A stretch of DNA of 38,044 bases from Gammaproteobacteria bacterium (lineage in GTDB: Bacteria > Pseudomonadota > Gammaproteobacteria > Steroidobacterales > JABDMI01): positions 1 to 38,044 of the forward strand of contig JABDMI010000008.1 in the NCBI GenBank assembly GCA_013001575.1, in the 5' to 3' direction. A program made the translations under genes and the position numbers. Positions 1 through 7,978 of the stretch are shown here, one piece after another (within the stretch, counting starts at the first letter, position 1; every line of letters starts with the position of its first letter). The notes below the pieces were generated by a model, which searched no databases, was not told the DNA's origin, and worked only from the letters and a program-made list of their open reading frames with translations.

Positions 1-372
1 GAGCTGAATAATCTTGATGTAACGATTGTTGCTCAGGTACCTCACGTCATGGAACATTCAGACGCAATTCGTAAATCCATAGCAACAATTTTCAGCTGCG
101 AAATAGACCGGATCAATATTAAAGCAACATCAACAGAGAAACTTGGTGCGATTGGGCGCAAGGAAGGTATATCAGCGCATGCAGTAATTTCAATCATAGG
201 CAAAACCCAGCAAGACGAAAAACTAGAAACTCTGCTTGAAGATACAGCAACATTGCAAACTGTGAATGAGATAACTATAGGAAATATAGATGGTGATGAC
301 GAGATTGATCTCAGTCAGGAAATCGATATTCGTGAATTCAATTTTGATGACATCGATGATGACGCCGTCTAG
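1..372 (+). CDS. ispF: 2-C-methyl-D-erythritol 2,4-cyclodiphosphate synthase, C-terminal part (5' end outside window)
   Basis: The reading frame is open from base 1, so the start lies upstream. IspF cyclises CDP-methylerythritol 2-phosphate with loss of CMP in the MEP isoprenoid pathway. The visible part begins with the strand LDVTIVAQVPHV and continues with IKATSTEKLGAIGRKEGI, which matches the conserved family C-terminus (KATTTEKLGFTGRGEGI in well-known members). Family members normally stop about ten residues after this motif. Here the protein continues for about 55 residues in a strongly acidic tail rich in Asp and Glu, ending FDDIDDDAV. TruD follows after 16 bases, as in the classic ispF-truD-surE order. 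The identity is secure; the tail's role is unknown. Confidence 0.93.
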   Translation, partial: ELNNLDVTIVAQVPHVMEHSDAIRKSIATIFSCEIDRINIKATSTEKLGAIGRKEGISAHAVISIIGKTQQDEKLETLLEDTATLQTVNEITIGNIDGDDEIDLSQEIDIREFNFDDIDDDAV

Positions 373-388
373 AATCTGAATCTCCGGT

Positions 389-1438
389 TTGAATCAATTC
401 GCCACTGCGCAAGGCGCCCCCAAACTGATATCACCCTACAAAGAATTCTGTGGCCATGCAGATTTCAAAAAATTCCCGCAAGACTTTACCGTCGACGAGA
501 TGCCCTCCTATACACCTTGCGGTAAAGGAGAGCATGTCTGGCTGCACATTCGCAAGACCGGTGCCAACACCGCCTGGGTTTCTGAGCAACTGGCGACTTG
601 GTCTGACATTAAAATACGTGACATCAGTTATGCTGGTCGCAAGGATAAACAGGCAGTCACAACGCAATGGTTTTCCATATATGACCCAAAACGTAAATGC
701 GATGGAAAGGAATTTGCGATTCCCGGTTGTGAACTGTTAACCTGTTCCCGGCATACCCACAAATTACGCCCGGGTAATCTTGTTGGCAATCAATTTGCAA
801 TTGTCCTTAGAGATTTTCACGGCGATAAACAACTCTTGCAACAACGGATACTGGATATTGCTAGCAATGGTTTTCCAAATTATTTTGGACCACAACGCTT
901 TGGCTATCAATCCAAAAACCTAGCGAAGGCAACTCATTGGGTACAACAAGGCGGAAAGCGAATTCGCCGAGAACAACGCAGTTTGTATTTTTCTGTTTTG
1001 CGCAGTTTTTTATTTAACCTGATATTGGCCGAACGAGTTAAAAGTAAAAATTGGAATAAAGTACTTGATGGCGAGGTTATTCAACTGGATGGTTCAAAAT
1101 CAGTGTTTTTGTATGACGGGCAGTCAGAGACTAAAGAATCCATTGATCAGCGTTGTGAAATTCTAGATTTGCATCCAACGGCGCCCTTGTTTGGAAAAGG
1201 TGAGATGTGGGCCGTAGCAGAAGCGGGAAAGTATGAGAAATTGATAGCGCAAACCTATTCCGTAATCGTGGAATTTTTGGGACAACATGCGCAACTGGCC
1301 AGGCGAGCATTGCGCGTAATTCCGAATAACATGAGCATGCAAGAGCATGACAACAACGTGGTGCTGTCTTTTAGTTTACCTGCAGGATGCTACGCTAGCG
1401 TGCTTGTTGAATTGTTGGTCACAGTCAAAACGGATTAA
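389..1438 (+). CDS. truD: tRNA pseudouridine(13) synthase TruD
   Basis: TruD converts uridine 13 of certain tRNAs, notably tRNA-Glu, to pseudouridine. The 349-residue length fits the family. The catalytic motif GRKDKQAV puts the essential Asp at residue 86, and NYFGPQRFG, a second family signature, lies near residue 168. The end of the TRUD domain is recognisable in SLPAGCYASVLVELL. The start is a TTG at 389, chosen because it leaves a normal N-terminal length before the FPQDFTVDE strand; no in-frame ATG fits, and no strong ribosome-binding site is visible. The gene follows ispF by 16 bases and is probably co-transcribed with it. A diguanylate cyclase gene and a reversed smr gene separate it from surE, its usual downstream neighbour. 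Confidence 0.95.
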   Translation: MNQFATAQGAPKLISPYKEFCGHADFKKFPQDFTVDEMPSYTPCGKGEHVWLHIRKTGANTAWVSEQLATWSDIKIRDISYAGRKDKQAVTTQWFSIYDPKRKCDGKEFAIPGCELLTCSRHTHKLRPGNLVGNQFAIVLRDFHGDKQLLQQRILDIASNGFPNYFGPQRFGYQSKNLAKATHWVQQGGKRIRREQRSLYFSVLRSFLFNLILAERVKSKNWNKVLDGEVIQLDGSKSVFLYDGQSETKESIDQRCEILDLHPTAPLFGKGEMWAVAEAGKYEKLIAQTYSVIVEFLGQHAQLARRALRVIPNNMSMQEHDNNVVLSFSLPAGCYASVLVELLVTVKTD

Positions 1439-1559
1439 CTAATTCAAATATTTTGTTAACTTTTGTAGATACATGGATCAATTAGCGTTATATACTTGCC
1501 TAGAGCCTATACTTTCCTAGCATTTAAAACCTTTGTTATGCGTCACTATCTAAATACAT

Positions 1560-3200
1560 ATGACCACACCCGCAGTAAATTCACTGAATTCGGCAAATTC
1601 GACTGGCAAAATTGTCCGGGTTAGACGTTATTTGCTGTATGTGCTTGCTTTTTTGCCTGGCATGATGGTCATGGGGCAAATGTTTATTTCCAATTTAAAC
1701 TACAATCAGGTAATTTCCGGTGAAGCACGGGCTATTCTTGAAAATACAACGACTGAATCTCTAAGACACGCACACAAATTCCTGAAAGTGGCTGAAAACC
1801 AGGCTGCTTTAACTGCCGACGCGGTGAGTAAATTTGTCATCGCGGCAAATGACCTTGATGCCCAAGAAGAATACTTTGTGTCGCAACTGGATCTTTACCC
1901 CGATTTCGCCGGTGTTTATTTCGCAAATAATCAGGGCAGCTTTTTTTATGTTTCCCGTTCTGACGAGCCCACCGCCAAATACCGGGTAAAATTTAAAAAT
2001 AACACCACAACCGAATCCACAACCACGGTTTGGTGGCGTAACTCGGAACGCGAAAAACTGGATTACCAGGAGATTGAAGATGATTTTGAGGCGCGTTCCA
2101 GACCCTGGTATATAAAAAGTACGACACAAAAAGCACAGATCTGGACGGAACCCTATGTGTTTTTCACAACCCAGCGATTAGGCGTAACCACAGCGGTTCC
2201 GATAATTGATGACAGCGGCGAAATCCTCGGTGTGATTGGAGTTGATGTCGAACTTACCGAGCTGGCTGATTTCTTGAGTGAGCTCGAGATCAAGCGATTT
2301 GGTTCAAGTTTTATTACAACCATGGATGGAACACTGATAGCGGAACCTTCGTTGTATGACCAGTATCTGAAAAAATCCGAAATGGAAAAGGCAAGTTTAT
2401 TAAATGTAATGGGTTCAAATGATGAGCTGATGAAGCTTGCTTTTCAATCGGCAATGAGCCTGACTGGAGAACCTGAGTTTTTGCATAATAATTCCAGATA
2501 TCTGGTTGAAGCGATGCCGATACCGGTCACTGGAAGTACGTCCTGGGAGATCGTTTCTTATGGTGACAGTAAAGAGTTCCTTTCATCAATTCGCAACAGT
2601 GAAGAATCTAAATACTGGTTTGCAGGTTTTATAATTGTTGCATCGATATTTTTAGGGTGGTATCTGGCGCAAACAGCCTGGAAACCTATGGCGCAATTGC
2701 AAAATGCTGCACATATTGACCAATTGACCCAGCTGCATAACCGTCGCTATTTGATGCCACGAGCCAATCGGCTGGTTAAAACCGCATATATCGGAAAACA
2801 GCCTTTATGTGTTGTAATTATAGATATCGATCATTTTAAAGATATCAATGACACTTACGGCCACGCTATTGGTGACAGAGTCTTGAAAATATTTGCCAAC
2901 CGTTTAACCAACCAGCAACGTAAACTGGATGTTGTGGCGCGACTGGGCGGGGAAGAATTTGTTTGTGTGCTCCCAAATACCACCGCCGAGATTGCTAAAT
3001 CGATAATTGATAACGAACGCGCGATTATGAGTGGTCGTTTGTACGACATTGACGATTTTGTATTAAGCGTTACATTCAGTGCGGGTATAGCCGACCTCAA
3101 CGAAGAACGACATACCTTCGAAGAACTTTTGAGTGCAGCGGATAAAGCCTTATACCAGGCTAAACAGCAGGGTCGCGATCAGGTACGTTTAGCCGTTTAA
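1560..3200 (+). CDS. Membrane-bound diguanylate cyclase with periplasmic dCache sensor
   Basis: The 546-residue protein has a membrane segment at about residues 24-44, a long periplasmic region to about 348, a second membrane segment at about 350-370 and a C-terminal GGDEF domain. The periplasmic part has dCache_1 hallmarks: RPWYIKS, then WTEPYVFFTT and GVIGVDVELTEL. The active-site loop reads GGEEF (residues 463-467), an active variant. The inhibitory I-site RKLD (454-457) sits five residues before it, so product inhibition by c-di-GMP is likely. The protein should make c-di-GMP from two GTP in response to an extracytoplasmic ligand that I cannot identify. It lies alone between truD and the convergent smr gene, and 121 bases upstream of it are non-coding, enough for its own promoter. 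Confidence 0.93.
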   Translation: MTTPAVNSLNSANSTGKIVRVRRYLLYVLAFLPGMMVMGQMFISNLNYNQVISGEARAILENTTTESLRHAHKFLKVAENQAALTADAVSKFVIAANDLDAQEEYFVSQLDLYPDFAGVYFANNQGSFFYVSRSDEPTAKYRVKFKNNTTTESTTTVWWRNSEREKLDYQEIEDDFEARSRPWYIKSTTQKAQIWTEPYVFFTTQRLGVTTAVPIIDDSGEILGVIGVDVELTELADFLSELEIKRFGSSFITTMDGTLIAEPSLYDQYLKKSEMEKASLLNVMGSNDELMKLAFQSAMSLTGEPEFLHNNSRYLVEAMPIPVTGSTSWEIVSYGDSKEFLSSIRNSEESKYWFAGFIIVASIFLGWYLAQTAWKPMAQLQNAAHIDQLTQLHNRRYLMPRANRLVKTAYIGKQPLCVVIIDIDHFKDINDTYGHAIGDRVLKIFANRLTNQQRKLDVVARLGGEEFVCVLPNTTAEIAKSIIDNERAIMSGRLYDIDDFVLSVTFSAGIADLNEERHTFEELLSAADKALYQAKQQGRDQVRLAV

Positions 3201-3215
3201 ATATTGGCAATATAT

Positions 3216-3746
3216 TTATTTCAACAAGACCACCACAGCACCGGTTCCGCCGTCCTGTATTCTAGCGCTGTGGAATGCCACCACATGATCCCAGACGCGT
3301 AACCATCGATTCACTTTAGGTTTAATAACAGGACCTTGGTGGCCAGATCTCAGTCCTTTGCCGTGGATCACACGCACACAACGAATGCCATCATCCTGAC
3401 ATTCTTGCATAAAGCGCGACAAGATTAGTTTTGCACTGGCCACGGTTTCGCCATGCAGATCACAGACGCGTTGCACAGAATAATCACCGCGGCGTAAACG
3501 TCGTATTACCGACTTTTGAACCCCGGGTCTCGCATAAGACAATATTTCACCAGACTCAAACTCGGCTTCCTGTACATCCGTCTCCAATGCCTCTAAAAGT
3601 GCCCGGCGTTCATCAGCCCGCGTAAATTTCGCTTTTGCGCGGGGCTTTGGAAGGCCCACATCGGCTTGATTGTGTACTATTGGTTTGACCGCCCGCATGG
3701 CCTTATTTAAGGCTTTGCGGTCGTCATCTGAAGGTTTATCAGACAT
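3216..3746 (-). CDS. Smr-domain protein (SmrA/SmrB-like endonuclease)
   Basis: This 176-residue protein has a charged, Lys/Arg-rich N-terminal half and a C-terminal Smr domain with CDLHGET, VIHGKGLRSG and the closing GGTGAVVVLL. Preceding these is a short ARPGV...LRRGDY segment also found in E. coli SmrB. In SmrB the DLHG and HG motifs form the site that cleaves mRNA at collided ribosomes; both are intact here. The sequence mixes SmrA and SmrB features (its HGKG motif is more SmrA-like), so I do not assign a symbol. It is the only minus-strand gene in the ispF-nlpD block and interrupts the usual truD-surE adjacency. It converges on the diguanylate cyclase gene with only 15 bases between their stop codons. 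Confidence 0.88.
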   Translation of the reverse strand: MSDKPSDDDRKALNKAMRAVKPIVHNQADVGLPKPRAKAKFTRADERRALLEALETDVQEAEFESGEILSYARPGVQKSVIRRLRRGDYSVQRVCDLHGETVASAKLILSRFMQECQDDGIRCVRVIHGKGLRSGHQGPVIKPKVNRWLRVWDHVVAFHSARIQDGGTGAVVVLLK

Positions 3747-3780
3747 ATTTTGCTCGAATAAGTCTTAGTCTCTGAAATTA

Positions 3781-3810
3781 TTGAAAATTTTACTCAAAAA
3801 AGCCTCTAAT
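3781..3810 (+). promoter_or_regulatory. Candidate sigma-70 promoter for surE operon
   Basis: TTGAAA at 3781-3786 and TCTAAT at 3805-3810 each match five of six consensus bases, with an 18-base spacer. The site lies about 110 bases before the surE start in the divergent gap between smr and surE. A promoter is expected here because the reversed smr gene cuts surE off from truD transcription. It is a pattern match only. Confidence 0.4.
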
Positions 3811-3917
3811 TTATACGGCTGGCAAGGATTATTTGTTACCATTTGGACACTGTAGAGGAAGAACAATTCGGGCAGTGATGTATTTCCACTAATTCTAAAT
3901 ATTAAAAGCAGAATCTA

Positions 3918-4670
3918 TTGAAAATTCTAGTCAGTAATGACGACGGCTACCGCGCCGCCGGTATCCAGACCCTTGCACAAGCATTGCGACCTTTGGGCAG
4001 TATCACAGTGATCGCGCCGGATCGTAATCGATCGGGCGCCAGTAACTCGTTGAGTCTTGAGCATCCCTTACGAGTACAACGAGAACAAGGGCCATTGGAC
4101 GAGGAACACTTTTCGGTAAATGGCACCCCCACCGATTGTGTGCATTTGGCCATCACCGGCTTATTGCAAGAAGAACAGGACATGGTAATCTCCGGAATTA
4201 ATCACGGGGCAAACCTGGGCGACGATGTGTTGTATTCGGGAACTGTTGCAGCCGCAATGGAAGGGCGCTTTCTCGGTCTGCCCGCTATCGCCATTTCACT
4301 GGTTTCACAACGTCCCGACAATTTGGTATGCGCTGCCAAAGTGGCCTATGAACTGGTCAGTAAACTGGCTTCACATGAATTATCCGGCGACACTATTTTA
4401 AATGTGAATGTTCCTGACCTTCCCTACGAAAAAATCAAAGGTTTTCAAGTCACCCGACTGGGAAATCGCCATCGTTCGGAACAAGTCATTCCTACTCAGG
4501 ATCCCAAAGGGTCAACACTGTACTGGATCGGCCCGGTGGGCGAGGAAGGCGATGCCGGTGACGGCACGGATTTTTTTGCAGTGAATAATGGTTATGTGTC
4601 GATCACGCCTATTCATACCGACTTGACCCAGCATGCTGCTATCGGCGAATTGCAAAGTTGGCTCGCATGA
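3918..4670 (+). CDS. surE: 5'/3'-nucleotidase SurE
   Basis: SurE is a metal-dependent phosphatase acting on nucleoside 5'- and 3'-monophosphates and short polyphosphates. Metal ligands are visible as SNDDG (Asp8, Asp9), Ser39 in NRSGASNS and Asn95 in [10 protein letters not shown]. The 250-residue length is typical. The start is TTG at 3918, set by the invariant family N-terminus [10 protein letters not shown]. The stop codon overlaps the pcm start in an ATGA, which implies translational coupling, as in many gammaproteobacteria. Confidence 0.97.
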   Translation: MKILVSNDDGYRAAGIQTLAQALRPLGSITVIAPDRNRSGASNSLSLEHPLRVQREQGPLDEEHFSVNGTPTDCVHLAITGLLQEEQDMVISGINHGANLGDDVLYSGTVAAAMEGRFLGLPAIAISLVSQRPDNLVCAAKVAYELVSKLASHELSGDTILNVNVPDLPYEKIKGFQVTRLGNRHRSEQVIPTQDPKGSTLYWIGPVGEEGDAGDGTDFFAVNNGYVSITPIHTDLTQHAAIGELQSWLA

Positions 4671-5347
4671 GTAAGCAACGTCTGGGAGTGCCCTTGAGTT
4701 TACGCGGAATAGGCATGACTTCACAGCGCACCCGCGAACGCCTGTTGCAACGTTTATACGACCAGGGCATTCGTGATGAAAAAGTGTTAAAACAAATTGG
4801 CTTGGTGCCCCGGCATTTGTTTATGGATGAAGCTTTGGCCAGCCGCGCCTATGAAGACACGGCCTTGCCGATTGGTCATGGGCAAACGATTTCGCAACCT
4901 TATGTGGTCGCTAAAATGACCGAAGCCATATTACGTGATGGTCCATTGCATAAAGTGTTGGAGATCGGCACGGGTTGCGGTTACCAAACCGCCGTGCTTG
5001 CGGGTCTGGTCAAGCAGGTTTATAGCATTGAGCGGCATTTACCCCTGAATACCATGGCTCGCAATATCCTTCGCCAATTACGCATTCAAAACACCAGTTT
5101 GTTACACGGTGATGGCTGGAAAGGCTGGCCGGCGAGGGCGCCGTTTGACGCAATCATTGTTACCGCGGCACCCGATAAGTTACCCGAAGCCTTGCTGGAA
5201 CAGTTGGCGGTCGGCGGGCGTCTGGTCATTCCGGTTGGGCCACAAGGGCGTCAGGACCTGTTACTCATCACGCGAGAGGAAGAAGAATTTGTAACCGAGA
5301 ATTTGGGTGCTGTGAGTTTTGTTCCTATGCTGCATGGCAAAAGATAG
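4667..5347 (+). CDS. pcm: Protein-L-isoaspartate O-methyltransferase
   Basis: Pcm methylates isoaspartyl residues formed by protein ageing, using S-adenosylmethionine, and so starts their repair. The SAM-binding motif [16 protein letters not shown] and the family segment [20 protein letters not shown] are intact, as is [21 protein letters not shown] place the start at the ATG (4667) that overlaps the surE stop as ATGA, giving 226 residues. The usual family start lines up with the internal ATG at 4715, so about 16 residues may be an extra N-terminal segment. A TTG nine bases further upstream is less likely. Confidence 0.95.
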   Translation: MSKQRLGVPLSLRGIGMTSQRTRERLLQRLYDQGIRDEKVLKQIGLVPRHLFMDEALASRAYEDTALPIGHGQTISQPYVVAKMTEAILRDGPLHKVLEIGTGCGYQTAVLAGLVKQVYSIERHLPLNTMARNILRQLRIQNTSLLHGDGWKGWPARAPFDAIIVTAAPDKLPEALLEQLAVGGRLVIPVGPQGRQDLLLITREEEEFVTENLGAVSFVPMLHGKR

Positions 5348-5362
5348 AGCATTTCGCTTAAT

Positions 5363-5944
5363 ATGAGAATTTTCACAGGATTGTATGAACGGGTGTTGCA
5401 ATGGTCGCGACACCGTCACGCGCCGGCATATTTGTCTGGACTGAGTTTTGCCGAATCGTCTTTTTTCCCGATCCCGCCGGATGTCATGCTCGCACCAATG
5501 GCGTTGAGTCAGCCACACAAGGCCTGGTATTTTGCATTTCTGACAACTGTATTTTCAGTGCTAGGCGGAATTGCCGGATACGCGATTGGCATGTTTGCCT
5601 TTGGCAGTCTGGAACCCTGGTTACTTGAACACGGCTATGCTGAGCGTCTGACTAAAGCACAAAACTGGTTTGATGCATACGGCTTATGGGTGGTTCTTGC
5701 GGCTGGATTCTCACCGATTCCCTACAAGATATTCACCATTACAGCCGGTGCTTTGGCATTGTTTTTCCCAAGCTTTGTAATCGCCTCGGTCATTGGTCGC
5801 GGTGCCCGGTTTTATCTGGTCGCGGGTCTGATCAAGGCGGGCGGTGTCAGAATGGAAGAAAAAATTCGAAAACATGTGGAAATAATTGGCTGGATCGTTG
5901 TCGTACTCTTGGCGCTCCTGATATGGTTAATCTCCAGACATTGA
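5363..5944 (+). CDS. YqaA family membrane protein (VTT/DedA superfamily)
   Basis: This is a 193-residue inner-membrane protein with four or five hydrophobic segments. It carries the VTT/SNARE-associated signature in LSFAESSFFPIPPDVMLAP near the N-terminus and FSPIPYKIFTITAGAL in the middle. The superfamily includes DedA proteins, linked to lipid-carrier recycling and proton-dependent homeostasis; the specific role of YqaA is not established. It lies 15 bases after pcm and overlaps the start of nlpD, so it belongs to the surE-pcm-nlpD transcription unit. The last residues LLIWLISRH form the final helix. Confidence 0.87.
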   Translation: MRIFTGLYERVLQWSRHRHAPAYLSGLSFAESSFFPIPPDVMLAPMALSQPHKAWYFAFLTTVFSVLGGIAGYAIGMFAFGSLEPWLLEHGYAERLTKAQNWFDAYGLWVVLAAGFSPIPYKIFTITAGALALFFPSFVIASVIGRGARFYLVAGLIKAGGVRMEEKIRKHVEIIGWIVVVLLALLIWLISRH

Positions 5945-6693
5945 TTCGTTATTTGCAAATGATACTCACCGGGTTTTTGCTGTTGGCAATACTTTGGTTA
6001 CAAGCTTGTAGCTTGGCGTGGAACGACAGCAAGTCAAAAGCTCCCACATCCAGTTCACGCACCACCACACCCAGAGCGGGTACACCACGACCGACCGGTA
6101 AGCGTCCGGTAACCCATACTGTGCAATCGAGCGAAAACTTTTCTGTGATTGCCAGGCGTTATGGCATTAAATATCAAGACCTGGCGGCCTGGAATAATAT
6201 GAGTGTAAATGACATTATTTTCAAAGGCATGAAGTTAAAACTGTATCCGCCAGCTGGATATACTCACGGCTCAAATACATCGAGAAGTAGTAATGGTTCA
6301 GGGCCAACGATACCGACAGTAGCATCCCTAAAATTAGACTGGCCTTTGCGTGGTCGTATTATCAATAATTTTAACGCTCAGGACCGAACCATCAAAGGTA
6401 TCGATATTGCCGGGGTTAAAGGTCAGCGTATCAAAGCCGCGGCCTCCGGAAAAGTGGTTTATGCAGGGAGTGGCTTGGTGGGATTGGGTAATGTGGTGGT
6501 GATTAAACACAATGATACGTACTTAACCGCGTATGGGTACAATGAAAAGATATTGCTCAGTGAAGGTGAGAGTGTTGAGCAAGGTCAGGAAATTGGCATA
6601 ATTGGTTTGGGTTTAAACAATCAGCGCATGTTGCATTTTGAAGTCAGGAAGAATGGGAGTCCGGTGGATCCGCTAGCGTATTTACCCAAATGA
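5923..6693 (+). CDS. nlpD: NlpD-like murein hydrolase activator lipoprotein (LysM plus degenerate LytM)
   Basis: The protein has a lipoprotein signal ending LLAILWLQAC (lipidated Cys29 from the 5923 ATG), a Thr/Pro-rich linker, a LysM domain (about residues 65-110) and a C-terminal LytM/M23 domain (about 150-250). Three zinc-site positions of active M23 peptidases are changed: HxGxD is IKGID, the YxH motif is YGYN, and HxH is MLH. NlpD and EnvC are likewise inactive and act by switching on cell-division amidases, so that role is inferred. The start is uncertain: ATG 5923, TTG 5941 (a TTGA overlap with the yqaA stop), or ATG 5959. The frame extends further upstream only as an overlap with yqaA. 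The usual next gene, rpoS, is absent. Confidence 0.88.
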   Translation: MVNLQTLIRYLQMILTGFLLLAILWLQACSLAWNDSKSKAPTSSSRTTTPRAGTPRPTGKRPVTHTVQSSENFSVIARRYGIKYQDLAAWNNMSVNDIIFKGMKLKLYPPAGYTHGSNTSRSSNGSGPTIPTVASLKLDWPLRGRIINNFNAQDRTIKGIDIAGVKGQRIKAAASGKVVYAGSGLVGLGNVVVIKHNDTYLTAYGYNEKILLSEGESVEQGQEIGIIGLGLNNQRMLHFEVRKNGSPVDPLAYLPK

Positions 6694-6774
6694 TGAAATG
6701 AAGATAAAACCAAACAAGCATCCCCTTATACTGCAGAAGCACTTTCATTGCCTCACGCTGTAGCTTTTTCATTC

Positions 6775-7146
6775 TCAAACCAACAACGCCGCCACCACAT
6801 TTCTTCCTTCACTGCGCAATACATTAAATGTGCGGGATGCTGCAGAGGTATCCATGACTTCGAGGCTTAGTTTGTGTTCTCTGAGGTCGCGTATGATGGA
6901 AAAATCCGGGAATTGCAGGCTTGGACCCGAGCCAAAAAGTAATATTTCCGGTTGCCATTCCAGCGCCAGGGCAAAATCCTCTGTAGTCAATTCTGTGAGC
7001 GCTTTAGTCGTCCAGTTTTCCGCCAGCTCGCCAGCTCTCACGAGGATAGGACTTGTGTATACTTCCTCACCCAGATGTAATGCTCCTTGCTTGTAAGCCG
7101 AAATAATATAACCGCTGTCGTTGCTGTGGCGCGTTAGAATAGTCAT
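6775..7146 (-). CDS. Mth938-like domain protein (DUF498, NDUFAF3-related)
   Basis: The 123-residue protein spans the whole Mth938-like fold. Family marks are PEILLFGSGPSLQFPD and the C-terminal MDTSAASRTFNVLRSEGRN, where members usually read MDTxAACRTYNxLxxEgR. The Cys of that motif is Ser here. Mitochondrial NDUFAF3 helps assemble complex I, but the bacterial role is not established. The gene converges on nlpD and diverges from the RpfE-like gene with 31 bases between start codons. The 81-base gap to nlpD shows no clear terminator. Confidence 0.85.
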   Translation of the reverse strand: MTILTRHSNDSGYIISAYKQGALHLGEEVYTSPILVRAGELAENWTTKALTELTTEDFALALEWQPEILLFGSGPSLQFPDFSIIRDLREHKLSLEVMDTSAASRTFNVLRSEGRNVVAALLV

Positions 7147-7177
7147 AAATCCAAATTAATTTTATAAAAACATAACA

Positions 7178-7954
7178 GTGCGTATTGTAATCTTTATTAA
7201 TCGTTCACAACAGGACATCACCGATGAACTGCGCAATACCTTATTGCAAGCTTGCTTGAAGCGCTCCAGTGTAAATGCCGTTGAGCATGCAGCTTTCTGG
7301 CCAAATTTGCTGAATTTGCTGGATTGGGACCTGGTCAGTGACCCCAGGGAGTTTCATGTAGTGCCGGTACGCGTTGAAGTGGGAATGCGCGACAGCATTT
7401 GCTATCCATTGCCGGCTCAAGATTCGGTGATCAGTGCCGATCAGTTAGTTGCTTTCAATCAATTTTTTGAGAATGATTTTGTTTTGCATAAAAACAATAA
7501 AAACGCATATATCCTGAAATTTATTAAGCCATACCGCTTTAATCTTGCCCCTCGTTATTGGCCGCCGTATTTCGCCGATTACCGAGTGCAAGTACAGGCC
7601 GCGTCGGGCGAATTGAAAAAGCACTTGTCGGAAATGCAGGCCTGGTGTTATCAACAAAACAGTGTTTGGAATGCTTTGTATTTATGGCCACTTCTAGAAA
7701 ATAAGACAGCACGCATTATTGATTACACCCGTGATAAACACTTTTCCGACTTGAATTATATACACGATGAAAATGCCAGCGACCGGGTGTATTTACTTGA
7801 AGAGCCACAAGCATTTGATTCTGTCTATGCAGACTTGAAAACCAATGTGAAAAACATCGATGCTATTCATATCAGATTTGCCGATTCGAAGATATATGAG
7901 TTAAAGCCGAATAAGTTATTGGCTTGGTGGCAACGGTTTTTCGATAAATCTTAA
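7178..7954 (+). CDS. RpfE-like / recJ-linked phosphoglycerate-mutase-family protein, distant
   Basis: I do not recognise this 258-residue protein with certainty. It starts with GTG, lacks a signal peptide or membrane segment, and ends 24 bases before recJ. The pattern SDPREFHVVPVRVEVG followed by a region like LSxEEAxxLxxxLNxHF (here ISADQLVAFNQFFENDF), then EMQ...NSVW, resembles the family next to recJ in Xanthomonadales. There it is called RpfE or annotated as a cofactor-independent phosphoglycerate mutase. The NSLWFWGGG-type motif expected after NSVW is eroded to ALYLWP. No metal-binding Asp/His set of an active mutase is obvious. The assignment rests on remembered family pattern plus position, so treat it as a hypothesis. 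Confidence 0.5.
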   Translation: MRIVIFINRSQQDITDELRNTLLQACLKRSSVNAVEHAAFWPNLLNLLDWDLVSDPREFHVVPVRVEVGMRDSICYPLPAQDSVISADQLVAFNQFFENDFVLHKNNKNAYILKFIKPYRFNLAPRYWPPYFADYRVQVQAASGELKKHLSEMQAWCYQQNSVWNALYLWPLLENKTARIIDYTRDKHFSDLNYIHDENASDRVYLLEEPQAFDSVYADLKTNVKNIDAIHIRFADSKIYELKPNKLLAWWQRFFDKS

Positions 7955-7978
7955 TCTACAAAGTTATAATTTACTTGC

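Noticed and set aside
1463-1513. TATATA and TATACT hexamers before the dCache-GGDEF gene as promoters
   Set aside because: Neither has a -35 partner of more than four matching bases at an acceptable distance.
3198-3218. TAAATAT / ATATTTA hairpin between the GGDEF and smr genes as a terminator
   Set aside because: The stem is all A-T and overlaps both stop codons; it is too weak to be a convincing terminator.
3803-3858. CCTCTA / TAGAGG inverted repeat upstream of surE
   Set aside because: Six-base arms separated by 44 bases are expected by chance in a gap of this size.
5686-5922. Upstream extension of the nlpD reading frame to 5686
   Set aside because: It overlaps yqaA in another frame, has no signal peptide sense, and the lipoprotein signal begins after 5923.
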